This document shows positions 49,671-59,102 of a stretch of 64,000 nucleotides of DNA, one piece after another. Source of the stretch: Chloroflexota bacterium (lineage in GTDB: Bacteria > Chloroflexota > Dehalococcoidia > DSTF01 > RBG-16-68-14). The notes under the pieces are model-generated. The model ran no database searches. It was not told the origin of the DNA and saw only the letters and a list, made by a program, of their open reading frames with translations. The DNA lies in NCBI GenBank assembly GCA_029262675.1, contig JAJCYW010000004.1, positions 141,384 to 205,383 on the forward strand, in the 5' to 3' direction. The translations under genes and the position numbers were made by a program. Each line of letters starts with the position of its first letter. Within the stretch, counting starts at the first letter, position 1.

Positions 49671-50921
49671 ATGACCACGACACCACTTGATAACTGGGAA
49701 GCGGACCAGCTGAAGGAGAGCCTGTCGGAGCGGGTCAAGGGCGGGTTCGGCGCGTTCTGGGTCTCCGGCTCGCGCCCCGTCGAACCGCCGCCCGTGATCC
49801 CCATCGCACTGACGGGCGGCATCCCGGACGCCGACGCGCTGCCGATCGACCAGTTGGTCGAGGTATCGAACCGCGTGCTGCGCGAGTCCGGGCCGGAAGC
49901 GCTGCGCTACGGCGGGCACCAGGGTTCGTTGGCGCTCCGCGAGTGGTTAGCCGAACACACCAGCGGCCGTGAGGGGCTGGAGTTGACGGCCAATAACTTC
50001 ACGCTTACCAACGGCATCTCCGGTGGCCTGGTCAACGTCGCCGAGACGTTCCTCAACGAGGGCGACATCGGCCTCGCCGAATCGCCGACGTTTCCGGGCG
50101 GCGTCGGCGCGTTCCAGAACTGCCTCTGCGAGGTCGGCGGCGTACCGATGGACGAACACGGCATCCTGCCGGACGAACTGGAAGCGGCGATCAAGCGCTA
50201 TGAAGACGACGGCAAGCGCGTCAAGGTGCTCTACACGGTGCCCAACTTCCAGAACCCCACAGGTTACAGCATGGCCCTCGACCGGCGGCACGCCGTCGTC
50301 GACATCTGTCATCGCCACAAGGTCTTGATCGCGGAGGACGACGCCTACGGCGACATTCGCTTCGAGGGCGAACGCCTGCCTTCGCTCTTCGCGTTGGCGC
50401 GCGGCAACGGCGTTGTCTATCTCGGCAGCTTCAGCAAGACGATGGCGACGGGCCTGCGCGTCGGCTGGACGCTCGCTGCGGAGCCCGTGATCGACGCGCT
50501 GCTGCAGACGCGCTTCGACCTGGGCGGCAGCCCCTGGATGCATAAGGTGATCCACGAGTTCGCTTCGGCCGGATTGCTGGAGAAGCACCTGGAGACCGTG
50601 AACGAGATCTATCACCGCAAGCGCGACGCGATGCTCTCGGCGCTGGATGAACGTTGCAGCCGCTACGCCACGTGGAACCGGCCGGAGGGCGGCTACTTCC
50701 TCTGGCTCACGCTGGCGGAGACCGTCGATTCTAAAGCCCTAGCGGAGGCGGCACGGCGGCACGGCGTGGCCTACGTGGGCGGGTACGCCTTCCACCGCGA
50801 CGGCGGCGGCCACAACGCTGTCCGCCTCGCCTACAGCTTTGTGAAGGAAGACGAGATCCCGGAGGCGATCACGCGCCTCGGCCGCGCGCTGGAAGAGGCC
50901 GCGGATGGCGCCACCGGCTAG
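49671..50921 (+). CDS. PLP-dependent aminotransferase (class I/II, 2-aminoadipate/LysN type)
   Basis: 416 aa. SFSKTMATGLRVGW holds the Lys that binds pyridoxal phosphate; YTVPNFQNPTGYSM and IAEDDAYGDIRF give the conserved Asn, Asp and Tyr of fold type I, and NGISGGLVNVAETFLNEGD the phosphate-binding turn. The NPTG pattern and overall layout match the stand-alone domain related to MocR regulators and 2-aminoadipate aminotransferase; no DNA-binding domain is attached. Start ATG 49671 is chosen; TATCAT (49656-49661) immediately upstream could be its -10, giving a nearly leaderless message. Confidence 0.93.
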   Translation: MTTTPLDNWEADQLKESLSERVKGGFGAFWVSGSRPVEPPPVIPIALTGGIPDADALPIDQLVEVSNRVLRESGPEALRYGGHQGSLALREWLAEHTSGREGLELTANNFTLTNGISGGLVNVAETFLNEGDIGLAESPTFPGGVGAFQNCLCEVGGVPMDEHGILPDELEAAIKRYEDDGKRVKVLYTVPNFQNPTGYSMALDRRHAVVDICHRHKVLIAEDDAYGDIRFEGERLPSLFALARGNGVVYLGSFSKTMATGLRVGWTLAAEPVIDALLQTRFDLGGSPWMHKVIHEFASAGLLEKHLETVNEIYHRKRDAMLSALDERCSRYATWNRPEGGYFLWLTLAETVDSKALAEAARRHGVAYVGGYAFHRDGGGHNAVRLAYSFVKEDEIPEAITRLGRALEEAADGATG

Positions 50922-50993
50922 CAGGGCTCTCTTTGCGATGCGGTGGCTAGGACGCCGTGGCGCCGAAGACCGCGCAAGAGAAGGAGCGTCCCG

Positions 50994-51695
50994 ATGAGCA
51001 ACTGGCTGGACCGGTCCGGGTATGTCACCATCGCCGCGTTTGTCGGCGGGGCGCTCATCGCCGGCATCATCGCCGTGGTCTTCGTCCTTGTCCGTGATGG
51101 CGATGGTGATGGCGGCGAACCGGCCGTGACTGCGACCCCGGTAGAGGCGGCGGCCACGCCAACGCCTGCCGGCACCGCCACGCAGCAGCCGCTGCCTACC
51201 GCCGCCCAGCGCTCGTTCGCCAGTCCGGACGAGGCCGTCGCTGCCTTCGTGACAGAGCAACTCGACTCGATCTACATCGGCGAATGTCCGCGCGTGCTCT
51301 CGCCTGGCCAGGAGCCGCCGGCCGGCCACTGCTCTATCGAACTCTACACTTCAGACTGGCTCGCGACGTACAACGTCGGCCGCTACGGTACCGAAGCGCT
51401 CGGCGAGGCGGTGGTATCGCCTGATGACGAAGGGAACTGGTCGCTGACCTTCCTCGACTTCCCGCCGCTTGACGCGACGATCACCACCGGCGCGGACGCG
51501 ATGGTCTTCCAGGCCCAGGACTGCCTCCGCTTCCGCGCAGAGCCGACAACATCGGCCGCTGTCTCGTCCTGCCAGATCGATGGCACCCGCGCCCGCGTTG
51601 CCGGCGGCCCTGTCAGCGCCGACGGCATCACCTGGTGGCAGCTCGACGGACTGGGCTGGGCCAGCGAGAGCTATCTCGCACCGGCAACAAACTGA
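50994..51695 (+). CDS. Membrane-anchored protein with SH3-like C-terminus
   Basis: 233 aa. ATG 50994 follows AAGGAG. One helix (YVTIAAFVGGALIAGIIAVVFVLV), a Thr/Pro/Ala linker (ATPVEAAATPTPAGTAT), a middle domain of about 85 residues (EAVAAFVTEQLDSIYIGECPR...) and a C-terminal bacterial SH3-like domain (DCLRFRAEPTTSAAVSSCQI, then WWQLDGLGWASESYL). SH3b domains often bind cell-wall peptides. Function otherwise unknown. Confidence 0.78.
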   Translation: MSNWLDRSGYVTIAAFVGGALIAGIIAVVFVLVRDGDGDGGEPAVTATPVEAAATPTPAGTATQQPLPTAAQRSFASPDEAVAAFVTEQLDSIYIGECPRVLSPGQEPPAGHCSIELYTSDWLATYNVGRYGTEALGEAVVSPDDEGNWSLTFLDFPPLDATITTGADAMVFQAQDCLRFRAEPTTSAAVSSCQIDGTRARVAGGPVSADGITWWQLDGLGWASESYLAPATN

Positions 51696-51763
51696 CGGGC
51701 GACTAAAGCCACGCCGGTAGTTCCTGCCTAAGGTGGGAACCATAAATTGGTCGACAGGTGGCC

Positions 51764-51812
51764 ATAGTTCCTGCCATAGGCAGGAACTATCGGCTGCCCG
51801 GAAGGGCAGCCG
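51764..51812. terminator. Two adjacent perfect stem-loops
   Basis: ATAGTTCCTGCC-ATA-GGCAGGAACTAT (51764-51790) and CGGCTGCCC-GGAA-GGGCAGCCG (51791-51812) follow directly on each other. AGTTCCTGCCTA at 51719-51730 repeats part of the first arm. They lie downstream of the SH3-like gene and just upstream of a TATACT box (51826-51831) for the CoA-transferase gene. Confidence 0.75.
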
Positions 51813-51875
51813 GCGGCCGTTCTTGTATACTGGCCAGCAATTATTGCACCGTCGCACACGGTAGGAGGCTCTAGC

Positions 51876-53144
51876 GTGCCCGGCCCGTTGGATGGCGTTC
51901 GAGTACTGGAGTTTTCGGAGATCATCGCCGGCCCCTTCGGCGGCATGCTGCTGTCCGACATGGGCGCCGACGTGATCAAGGTCGAGCCAATTGAGGGCGA
52001 GCCGTGGCGCCTGTTCGGGCAGTTCGTCCCGACCGAGAGCCGCAACTACATCTCGCTCAACCGCGGAAAGCGCGGCATGACGCTCAACCTTACGAAGCCG
52101 GAAGCCCGGAAGATCGTCCACCAGCTTGTACGCGACATGGACGTGGTATTGGTCAACTACCGTCCGGACGTCGCGGAAAAGCTTGGCATCGGCTACGAAG
52201 AGCTGTCCAAGATCAGCCCGAAGCTGATCTACTGCGACAATACGGCGTTTGGCCGCAAGGGGCCGCAGTCGCACCGGCCCGGCTACGATGTGATCGTTCA
52301 GGGATTGACCGGTCTTATGGCGCTTGAAGGCAAGAGCTTCCGCGACGTGCCGGTGCTCAACGCGCTGCCCTCTGCCGACCTCTCCACCGGCATCATGATG
52401 GCCTGGTCAATCTGCGCCGCGCTCTACCACCGCGAGCGCACCGGCCGCGGGCAGAAGATCGAGACGACGCTGCTGGGTAGCGCGCTGGCCGTGCAAACCA
52501 CTGGCTTCCAGGTCGTCGAGTCCGCAGACGCTGAGTGGCGCGAGCGGCTGGTCGAGAAGCTGCGCGAGGCTCGCGATGAGGAGATCTCCTACGACGAGCT
52601 GAAGGAGGCGCGGCTCGATATTCGCCCGCTGCGCGCTGTTGCGCTCTACTACCGCGTGTACAAGACAAAGGACCACTACGTCGTCGTCGGCGCGCTGAGC
52701 GCCCAGCTCCGGCAAAAGCTCTGCGATGCCCTGGGGATCGAGGACAGACGCCTGGAAGACCCGCATTACGACCCGACAACGCCGGAGTCGGTCGCCTACG
52801 CCAGAAAGCTCGTCAAGAAGGTGGAAGCGTTGTTCCGTACCAGGACGACGGACGAGTGGCTAAGGCTGTTCGACTCCCGAGGCGTGCCCGCCGGGCCATT
52901 CCGCTTCATCGAGGAGCTAGTGGACGACCCGCAAGTCATCGCCAACGATCTCCAGGTCGACGTCGAGCACTCCCTCATCGGCACGGTGCGGATGGCGGGG
53001 CCACCGCTGCAGATGAGCGAGACCCCCCTGGAGGTGCAAGGCGCCTCTCCCGCCCTCGGTGAGCACGATGAAGAGGTCCTCGCCTCGCTCAACTACTCTC
53101 CGGAACAGATCGCGACGCTGCGCGACGCGGGCGTGATACGCTGA
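51876..53144 (+). CDS. Class III CoA-transferase (CaiB/BaiF family)
   Basis: 422 aa. It moves CoA between carboxylic acids through a mixed anhydride on an active-site Asp, here Asp168 in LPSADLSTGIMMA. The opening GPLDGVRVLEFSEIIAGPFG, MGADVIKVEPIEGEPWR and SLNRGKRGMTLNL are family blocks. GTG 51876 follows TAGGAGG, and TATACT lies 45 bases upstream. The preferred acids cannot be told from the sequence. It is followed by the PHP gene after four bases. Confidence 0.94.
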   Translation: MPGPLDGVRVLEFSEIIAGPFGGMLLSDMGADVIKVEPIEGEPWRLFGQFVPTESRNYISLNRGKRGMTLNLTKPEARKIVHQLVRDMDVVLVNYRPDVAEKLGIGYEELSKISPKLIYCDNTAFGRKGPQSHRPGYDVIVQGLTGLMALEGKSFRDVPVLNALPSADLSTGIMMAWSICAALYHRERTGRGQKIETTLLGSALAVQTTGFQVVESADAEWRERLVEKLREARDEEISYDELKEARLDIRPLRAVALYYRVYKTKDHYVVVGALSAQLRQKLCDALGIEDRRLEDPHYDPTTPESVAYARKLVKKVEALFRTRTTDEWLRLFDSRGVPAGPFRFIEELVDDPQVIANDLQVDVEHSLIGTVRMAGPPLQMSETPLEVQGASPALGEHDEEVLASLNYSPEQIATLRDAGVIR

Positions 53145-53148
53145 CGCC

Positions 53149-54582
53149 ATGCGTGAGAAGCACTCGTTCCAAGACGCGTTCACGCGGGCCGACATCGAGA
53201 CGCCGTTCCGCTACGTCCCGTTCGAGGTGCCGGCAGGTGCCCGGCGGATCGAAGTCAGCTACCACTACGACAAGCTCGGTGCGCCGCCAGACGAAGAGAC
53301 GCACGGCCCGCCGCCGGACAACGCAATCGATATCGGCATCTTCGACCAGCGCGGCGTCGACTTTCTCACTGGCGGCTTCCGAGGCTGGAGCGGCGGTGCC
53401 CGCAGCGGCTTCTACGTCGCAACAAACGGCGCTACTCCCGGCTACATCGGTGGTCAGATAGACGCAGGCCAGTGGCAGGTGATCATCGGCTGCCCTGTAT
53501 TGGCGAGCGACACCTGTCGTTACTGGGTTGACGTCAGCGTGGACATCGATCCCGAAGCCAGGGCCGACGGCGATGTGCCCGCGACGCGCGGCGACGCCGC
53601 GCCGCCACCCGCTTCGACCGGCGAACGCCGCTGGTACCGCGGCGACCTCCACTCCCACACGGAGCACAGCGACGGCTACAACACCATTCCAGAGTACGTC
53701 CGCGAGGCGGGCCGCCGTGGCCTCGACTTTCTGGCGATCACCGACCACAACACCACCTCACACTTCACCGAGATCGCGGGCCTCCGCCCTGAGACAGTGC
53801 TGCTGATCCCGGGCGAAGAGGTGACGACCGCTTGGGGTCACGCTAACGTCTGGGGCTTCGATGGCTGGGTTGACTTCCGCTGCACCGAGGACGGCGGCAT
53901 GCAGCGCATCCTCGACTTCGTGCATAAGGGCGGCGGCCTGTTTTCGCCCAACCACCCCAAAGTCGGCTACCCTTGGCTCTTCAGCGGCGTCAAAGGCTAC
54001 CGCGTCGTCGAAGCCTGGCAGGGGCCGTGGCGTTTCGCCAACAGCGAATCGCTCGAGTTCTGGGAGCGCCGCCTCACGGCCGGTGAGCGCGTCACGGCCG
54101 TCGGCGGCAGCGACTGCCACGCGATCGCCCCGGCGATCGACCTCCACCCCTGGACGCTGGGCGACCCCTGCACCTGGGCCTACGCACCCGCGCCGCTGAC
54201 GGAGCGCGGCGTGTTGGATGCCGTGCGTGCGGGCCACGTCTTCGTCTCGGAAGACCCGACCGGGCCATTCCTGGAACTGACGGCAGAGTGTGACGGCAAG
54301 ACCTACCTCATGGGCGATGAGATGAGTGCGGCTGCAGGGTCTCCGGTGACGCTGAAGCTCCGATACCGCGGCCCAGCCGAGAAGAAGCTGCGCCTCTACC
54401 GCGACGGCGGGCTCTGGCAGGAAGCCGTCGCGGACGGCGAAGACGTTACGCTTCAGTTTGAGCTGCCGCTTGACGGACCGGGATACGTCCGCGCCGAGGC
54501 AGCCGGATTCCGCGGCCGGCCCGAACGCGGCGAGGTCGTCCACGCGCTGACCAACCCGATCTACCTGAGGCCCCGGACTTGA
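53149..54582 (+). CDS. PHP-domain metal-dependent phosphoesterase (CehA/McbA type)
   Basis: 477 aa. The C-terminal two-thirds is a PHP domain: WYRGDLHSHTEHSDGYNTIP (metal-binding His-x-His and Asp), RRGLDFLAITDHNTTS, NHPKVGYPW and VGGSDCHAI. The first 150 residues are a beta-domain as in CehA-like exported hydrolases, though I see no signal peptide. Members hydrolyse phospho- or carbamate-type esters. The stop overlaps the TTG start of the mannosidase, so the two enzymes may act on one glycan or phospho-sugar substrate. Confidence 0.9.
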   Translation: MREKHSFQDAFTRADIETPFRYVPFEVPAGARRIEVSYHYDKLGAPPDEETHGPPPDNAIDIGIFDQRGVDFLTGGFRGWSGGARSGFYVATNGATPGYIGGQIDAGQWQVIIGCPVLASDTCRYWVDVSVDIDPEARADGDVPATRGDAAPPPASTGERRWYRGDLHSHTEHSDGYNTIPEYVREAGRRGLDFLAITDHNTTSHFTEIAGLRPETVLLIPGEEVTTAWGHANVWGFDGWVDFRCTEDGGMQRILDFVHKGGGLFSPNHPKVGYPWLFSGVKGYRVVEAWQGPWRFANSESLEFWERRLTAGERVTAVGGSDCHAIAPAIDLHPWTLGDPCTWAYAPAPLTERGVLDAVRAGHVFVSEDPTGPFLELTAECDGKTYLMGDEMSAAAGSPVTLKLRYRGPAEKKLRLYRDGGLWQEAVADGEDVTLQFELPLDGPGYVRAEAAGFRGRPERGEVVHALTNPIYLRPRT

Positions 54583-57227
54583 GCGAAGTGTCGGACCGCT
54601 GGCGCGTGTTCGTCGTCCCGCACTCGCACTGGGACCGCGAGTGGTACCTGCCGTTCCAGATGTACCGCACGCGTCTGGCGGGCTTCTTCGACCTGCTGCT
54701 CGAGATCTTCGACCGCGACCCGGACTACGTCCACTTCCTGTTGGACGGCCACACCATTCTCATCGAGGACTATCTGGAAGTGCGGCCCGACCGCCGTCAG
54801 GCCATCGAACGCGTCGTCCAGGACGGCCGCCTCGCGATAGGGCCGTGGTACGAGATCCCGGACGAATCGCTGCCGTCCGGCGAGGCGCTGATCCGCAACC
54901 TGCTGCGCGGCCACCGCGTCGCGGCGCAGTTCGGGCCCGTGATGCAGGTCGGCTACATCCCGGATCCTTTTGGCCAGATCGCCCACCTGCCCGCCATCCT
55001 TCGCGGCTTCGGCATCGAACGCTGCATCTTCTGGCGTGGCGCCGACGATTCGCTCGACACCACCGAATTCATCTGGGAAGCGCCGGACGGTAGTGACGTA
55101 CTGACCGTCCACATGCCGGGCGGCTATGGCATCGGCGGGCCGTTTCCCGTGGAGGACGAGGACGAGTTCGCAGAGCGCATCGCGTCGGTCCGTGAGCGGC
55201 TCGAGCCGCTGGCGCAAACGCGGACGCTGCTGGCGATGTGGGGCTCCGACCACGTGCCGCCCAACGATGCTCTGCCACGACTGATCGGTAACGCTAATGC
55301 CAGACTGCAAGATGCAGAAGTAGTGCAGGGCGGCCTCACGCAGGCCTTCGATGAGATCGAGTCGCAGATCGGCAGCTGGGACGCGCTGCCCCGCCGTCGC
55401 GGCGAGTTTCGCAGCGGCCAGCGCGCCCACCTGCTGCCCGGCATTCTCTCCGCGCGGATGTGGATCAAGCAGCGCACGTTTGCTAGCGAGCAGGTGCTGA
55501 CGCGCTGGGCCGAGCCGCTTACGCTCTGGAGCGGCCTGCTGCGCCGCAGACTGGGCGAGAACTGGAACGAACCCAAGATTGCGTTGGGCGGCCCGCCCAG
55601 TCCGCACCCCAAAGAGGCGGCATCGGAGTCAGGCCTGCTCGACCGCGCCTGGCGACTGCTCCTGGAAAACCAGCCACACGACTCGATCTGCGGCTGCAGC
55701 GTCGACCAGACGCATGACGAGATGCGGCCGCGCTACGACCAGTGCGACCAGGTCGGCGACGACCTCACCCACCAGGCGATGCGCCGCATCGGGGCGCAGG
55801 GCACACCGGAGCGCGTCTACGTCTTTAACCCGCTGCCGGGCCCGCGGACCGACTTCGTCACGGCGATCGTGCCTACGGTGTCCGGCCGCGCTCCGGTCGC
55901 GCTGGTTGACGGCAGCGGCCGCCGCTACCCCTGCCAGCCTGTCGAGACTGACGGCGAAGCGCAGGAAGATCGCATCGACGTCGGATTCGTAGCGGGCGAC
56001 GTGCCCGGCTTCGGCTACAGCGCGTATGCGCTGGAGTACGGCACAGGGTTGGAAGCACTTGCTTCCACATCGTCAGATGTGGAGCCACTTAGAATCGAAA
56101 ACGACGCGCTGATCGTCGAGGGCGATCCCACCGACGGCACGCTGACCGTGGAGGTGAAGTCCACGGGCGCTCGCTGGACGGGCCTTAATCGGCTCGTAGA
56201 CGGCGGCGATCGCGGTGACGAGTACAACTACTGCGTTCCGGAGCCGGACGTCGTCGTCGACAGGCCGGAGTCGCCGCCGAAGATTCGTGTGCTGGAGGAC
56301 GGCCCGGCGCGGAAGACGCTCGAAATCCGCATGACCTATCGCCTCCCGGCCGCGCTCACGTCTCGCCGCCGCCGCGCCGCGCGGACGGTCGCCTGTCCGG
56401 TTCGCGTGCTCGCCAGCCTTTCGCCGGGCGTTCCGCGCGTCGACATTCGCACAGAGTTCGACAACCGCTCCGACGACCACCGCCTGCGCGCGCACTTCCC
56501 GTCCGGCGTCACGACCGATCGCTCCTACGCCGAGCAGCACTTCGGCGTCGTCGAACGGCCGATCGCACTGCCCGTGGCCGACGACACGTGGACGGAGCAG
56601 CCCGTTGGCACGCACCCGCAGAAGACGTTCGTCGACGTCAACGACGGCCACGGCGGCCTCATGATCGCCAATCGCGGTCTGCCGGAGTACGAAGTGCTCG
56701 ACACGGACGGCGGCGCGACAGTGGCGCTGACGCTGCTGCGCTGCGTCGGCTGGCTCTCCCGCGCCGACCTCTCTTCGCGCCGGGGGCCGGCGGGGCCGTT
56801 GCTGGAAACGCCGGCCGCCCAGTTGCATGGCGTCAACGTCGCGGAGTACTCGATCATCCCGCATCGCGGCGGCTGGGACGCGGCGTATGCGGAGGCCCAC
56901 CGCTTCGCGACGCTGCTGCGGGCTCGCTGGAATCGGGACGGCACGGGCCAGCTTCCGGACACCGATTCGCTCGTTCATCTGGAGGGCGAGGGGCTGGTGG
57001 TCACCGCGCTGAAACGGCCGGAAGACCGCGACGACTCGGGCGTCATCCTCCGCCTGTACAACACGCTGGACGAACCGGTCGCGGGCAGGGTGCGTCTGTC
57101 CACTGACTGGTCGACCGCAAACGTGGTCGATATGAAGGAAGACGTACTGGCGGCCGCCGATGTCGATGACGGCTGGGTGCAACTCTACCTGCGTCGCAAC
57201 CAGATCGTCACGCTCCACTTCGCCTAG
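54579..57227 (+). CDS. GH38 alpha-mannosidase
   Basis: 882 aa. It hydrolyses alpha-mannosides with a zinc-assisted retaining mechanism. FVVPHSHWDREWYLPFQMYR carries zinc-binding His and Asp, and GYIPDPFGQIAHLP carries the nucleophile (Asp129). ENQPHDSICGCSVDQTHDEM supplies further active-site His and Asp in the three-helix domain; the rest is the beta-rich C-terminal region. The start is TTG 54579, overlapping the PHP stop codon. No signal peptide, so probably cytoplasmic and used for internalised or turnover glycans. Confidence 0.95.
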   Translation: MSEVSDRWRVFVVPHSHWDREWYLPFQMYRTRLAGFFDLLLEIFDRDPDYVHFLLDGHTILIEDYLEVRPDRRQAIERVVQDGRLAIGPWYEIPDESLPSGEALIRNLLRGHRVAAQFGPVMQVGYIPDPFGQIAHLPAILRGFGIERCIFWRGADDSLDTTEFIWEAPDGSDVLTVHMPGGYGIGGPFPVEDEDEFAERIASVRERLEPLAQTRTLLAMWGSDHVPPNDALPRLIGNANARLQDAEVVQGGLTQAFDEIESQIGSWDALPRRRGEFRSGQRAHLLPGILSARMWIKQRTFASEQVLTRWAEPLTLWSGLLRRRLGENWNEPKIALGGPPSPHPKEAASESGLLDRAWRLLLENQPHDSICGCSVDQTHDEMRPRYDQCDQVGDDLTHQAMRRIGAQGTPERVYVFNPLPGPRTDFVTAIVPTVSGRAPVALVDGSGRRYPCQPVETDGEAQEDRIDVGFVAGDVPGFGYSAYALEYGTGLEALASTSSDVEPLRIENDALIVEGDPTDGTLTVEVKSTGARWTGLNRLVDGGDRGDEYNYCVPEPDVVVDRPESPPKIRVLEDGPARKTLEIRMTYRLPAALTSRRRRAARTVACPVRVLASLSPGVPRVDIRTEFDNRSDDHRLRAHFPSGVTTDRSYAEQHFGVVERPIALPVADDTWTEQPVGTHPQKTFVDVNDGHGGLMIANRGLPEYEVLDTDGGATVALTLLRCVGWLSRADLSSRRGPAGPLLETPAAQLHGVNVAEYSIIPHRGGWDAAYAEAHRFATLLRARWNRDGTGQLPDTDSLVHLEGEGLVVTALKRPEDRDDSGVILRLYNTLDEPVAGRVRLSTDWSTANVVDMKEDVLAAADVDDGWVQLYLRRNQIVTLHFA

Positions 57228-57312
57228 CCACACCTATCGGTGCCGCCGCGCGCCGCCTCTCTGCGGGTTATCCTCAATGGCCGCTCGACCGCGCCGCGCC
57301 GATCATGAGGCG

Positions 57313-57687
57313 ATGACAACGCATACGCTGCTCGTCGCGCTCGCCGGTACCGCAGGCGTCCTGCTCATGTTTGGCGGGATAAAGGCGATTGTGCGTCCGC
57401 GCAACCTCTGGGGGACTTGGTTCGCAATCGAGCGGCGGTGGCGCAACGCGCGGTTCGGCGGCGGCTGGACGCATCTCGAGCGCTGGCTCAACCGTCGCAG
57501 CTACTTCTGGATTCCGAACGACGTCGAGTTGCGCACCCCGGACGACGTCTACGCCTACGCCCTCAGCGATCGCTTCTGGCGTTCGCGCTACGCCTGGCTG
57601 GTGCGAGCGCTGATCTGGTACGCGGGGTTGCTGCTGATCTTCTTCGGCCTCGTCATCCTTGGCGCGGGCATCCCCAGCCTGCCCTAA
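57313..57687 (+). CDS. Small membrane protein, unknown
   Basis: 124 aa with an N-terminal helix (TLLVALAGTAGVLLMFGGIKAIV) and a C-terminal helix (LVRALIWYAGLLLIFFGLVILGAGI) separated by a basic, aromatic-rich region (WFAIERRWRNARFGG). ATG 57313 begins the hydrophobic segment and is chosen over upstream in-frame ATGs inside the mannosidase gene. No family recognised. Confidence 0.7.
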   Translation: MTTHTLLVALAGTAGVLLMFGGIKAIVRPRNLWGTWFAIERRWRNARFGGGWTHLERWLNRRSYFWIPNDVELRTPDDVYAYALSDRFWRSRYAWLVRALIWYAGLLLIFFGLVILGAGIPSLP

Positions 57688-57761
57688 GAGACCCGTTCGC
57701 ACCTGTGGTATTATGCCCTCGCCGTTCGGCGAAGTGCCGGCCGGTGAAAGGACCCACACTT

Positions 57762-58526
57762 ATGACAGATGTCCTGATCTCCGACCTGCGTGACGGCGTC
57801 GCCTGGCTGCGTCTGAACCGGCAGGACAAGCGGAACGCGGTTGATCGTGAACTTGCCCACGCCATCATCTCCAAGATCGACGAACTGGAGGAAGACGACG
57901 ATGTCCACGCCGTCGTGCTGACGGGGAATGGCACGTCGTTCTGCGCTGGCGCCGATATGACTGAGGCGCTGGGCGTGCTGGAGTCGGGCGGCCGCGGCGA
58001 TGGGATGGCCCAGGCAGTAGTACGAGTGATGACGTTCCCCAAGCCCGTCATCGCCTGTATCAACGGCCCGGCTTTCGGCGGCGGGGCGGCCCTGGCCGTC
58101 GGCTGCGACATCCGCTATGCCTCGGAGCGGGCGAGCTTCCGATTTCCCGGCGCCAACTACGGACTCGTCGTCGGCGGCAGCCAGCTACCGCGCATCGTCG
58201 GCATGGCGAACGCGAAGGAGCTTATCTTCACGGCCCGCGTCGTCGACGCAAGCGAAGCGGAGCGGATCGGGCTGGTGAACCGCGTGGTTGCTCACGACGA
58301 CCTGGAGGACGCCGTATGGGAGCTGGCGCGGCAGATCGCAGACCAGTCGCCGGACGCTGTGCGTTGGTCGAAGGCCGTGATCGACGCGGCGACGTCGAGC
58401 GACAAGGGGATTGCGCTGGAAGCCGAGGCCAACCGCGCCCTGCGGGGTTCGCCGGACCACATGTCGCGGTTCCGCGCCGCCACCGAGCAGGTGGCCCCTG
58501 CGGAGCAGGTGGCGCCCGCCGACTAG
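57762..58526 (+). CDS. Enoyl-CoA hydratase/isomerase family protein
   Basis: 254 aa. ATG 57762 gives the standard family length; the longer open frame upstream runs through the neighbouring gene in another frame. GNGTSFCAGADMTEALG and INGPAFGGGAALAVGCDIRYAS form the oxyanion hole and CoA-binding turn. The position usually held by the first catalytic Glu falls at PGANYGLVVGGSQLPRIVG, where no Glu is evident, so it may be an isomerase-like or atypical member. The C-terminus ends in a duplicated EQVAPAEQVAPAD. Probably fatty-acid or aromatic CoA metabolism. Confidence 0.9.
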   Translation: MTDVLISDLRDGVAWLRLNRQDKRNAVDRELAHAIISKIDELEEDDDVHAVVLTGNGTSFCAGADMTEALGVLESGGRGDGMAQAVVRVMTFPKPVIACINGPAFGGGAALAVGCDIRYASERASFRFPGANYGLVVGGSQLPRIVGMANAKELIFTARVVDASEAERIGLVNRVVAHDDLEDAVWELARQIADQSPDAVRWSKAVIDAATSSDKGIALEAEANRALRGSPDHMSRFRAATEQVAPAEQVAPAD

Positions 58527-58559
58527 GCGCCGCAAGACATACCGGAGAGGAGACGGAAC

Positions 58560-59087
58560 ATGGTGAGCCTACCCGACGACGTCAAGGACCGCGTGCTGTC
58601 GTACATCAAACACCAGGCAGCCAAGAGCACGCCGGAGCTGAAGAAGATCGTGCAGCAGGGCCACGAACACGTGCTGGCGCAGCTCGCCGGCATGTCCGAT
58701 CAGCAGGCGGGCTTCAAGCCCGGACCCGACGATTGGTCCGTCTTCGAGGTGTTGCGGCACGCCGTCGACGCGGAGCGCCGAAACGCTCGCGGCTGCGTCG
58801 CGCTGGCGGCAGGGCAGTCGTTCGACAGCATCGACGACATTGCGGTTGACGCGGAAGCGCCGTTTACCACCGTCAGCGCCGCTCGGGCCGCGCTGGAATC
58901 GAGCCACCAGGAGATGCTGGCGTTCGTCGATACCTTGTCTCCGGAATCGAACATCGAATCGAACCTGCTGCACCCGTTCTTCGGCCTGCTCAACTGCCGC
59001 GAGTGGGCGGCGTTCCAGCGCGTCCACGACGGCGACCACGCCGGCCAGATCGAGCAGATCGTCGCGGCCGAGGGTTACCCGGCGTAG
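58560..59087 (+). CDS. DinB-like four-helix protein, paralog 1
   Basis: 175 aa. The DinB/YfiT-type metal-binding fold is suggested by His residues at three places: WSVFEVLRHAVDAERRN, ALESSHQEMLAFVD and FQRVHDGDHAGQIEQIV. Members are thiol-dependent S-transferases or unknown-function metalloproteins. It starts the run of three DinB-like genes on the same strand and is the most divergent of the three. ATG 58560 follows GGAGAGGAG. Confidence 0.82.
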   Translation: MVSLPDDVKDRVLSYIKHQAAKSTPELKKIVQQGHEHVLAQLAGMSDQQAGFKPGPDDWSVFEVLRHAVDAERRNARGCVALAAGQSFDSIDDIAVDAEAPFTTVSAARAALESSHQEMLAFVDTLSPESNIESNLLHPFFGLLNCREWAAFQRVHDGDHAGQIEQIVAAEGYPA

Positions 59088-59102
59088 GCTGGGGAGGCTT
59101 TC

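Noticed and set aside
57417..57761. N-terminal extension of the enoyl-CoA hydratase frame
   Set aside because: It runs through the small membrane protein gene in another frame and is Arg/Pro-rich; ATG 57762 gives the family length.
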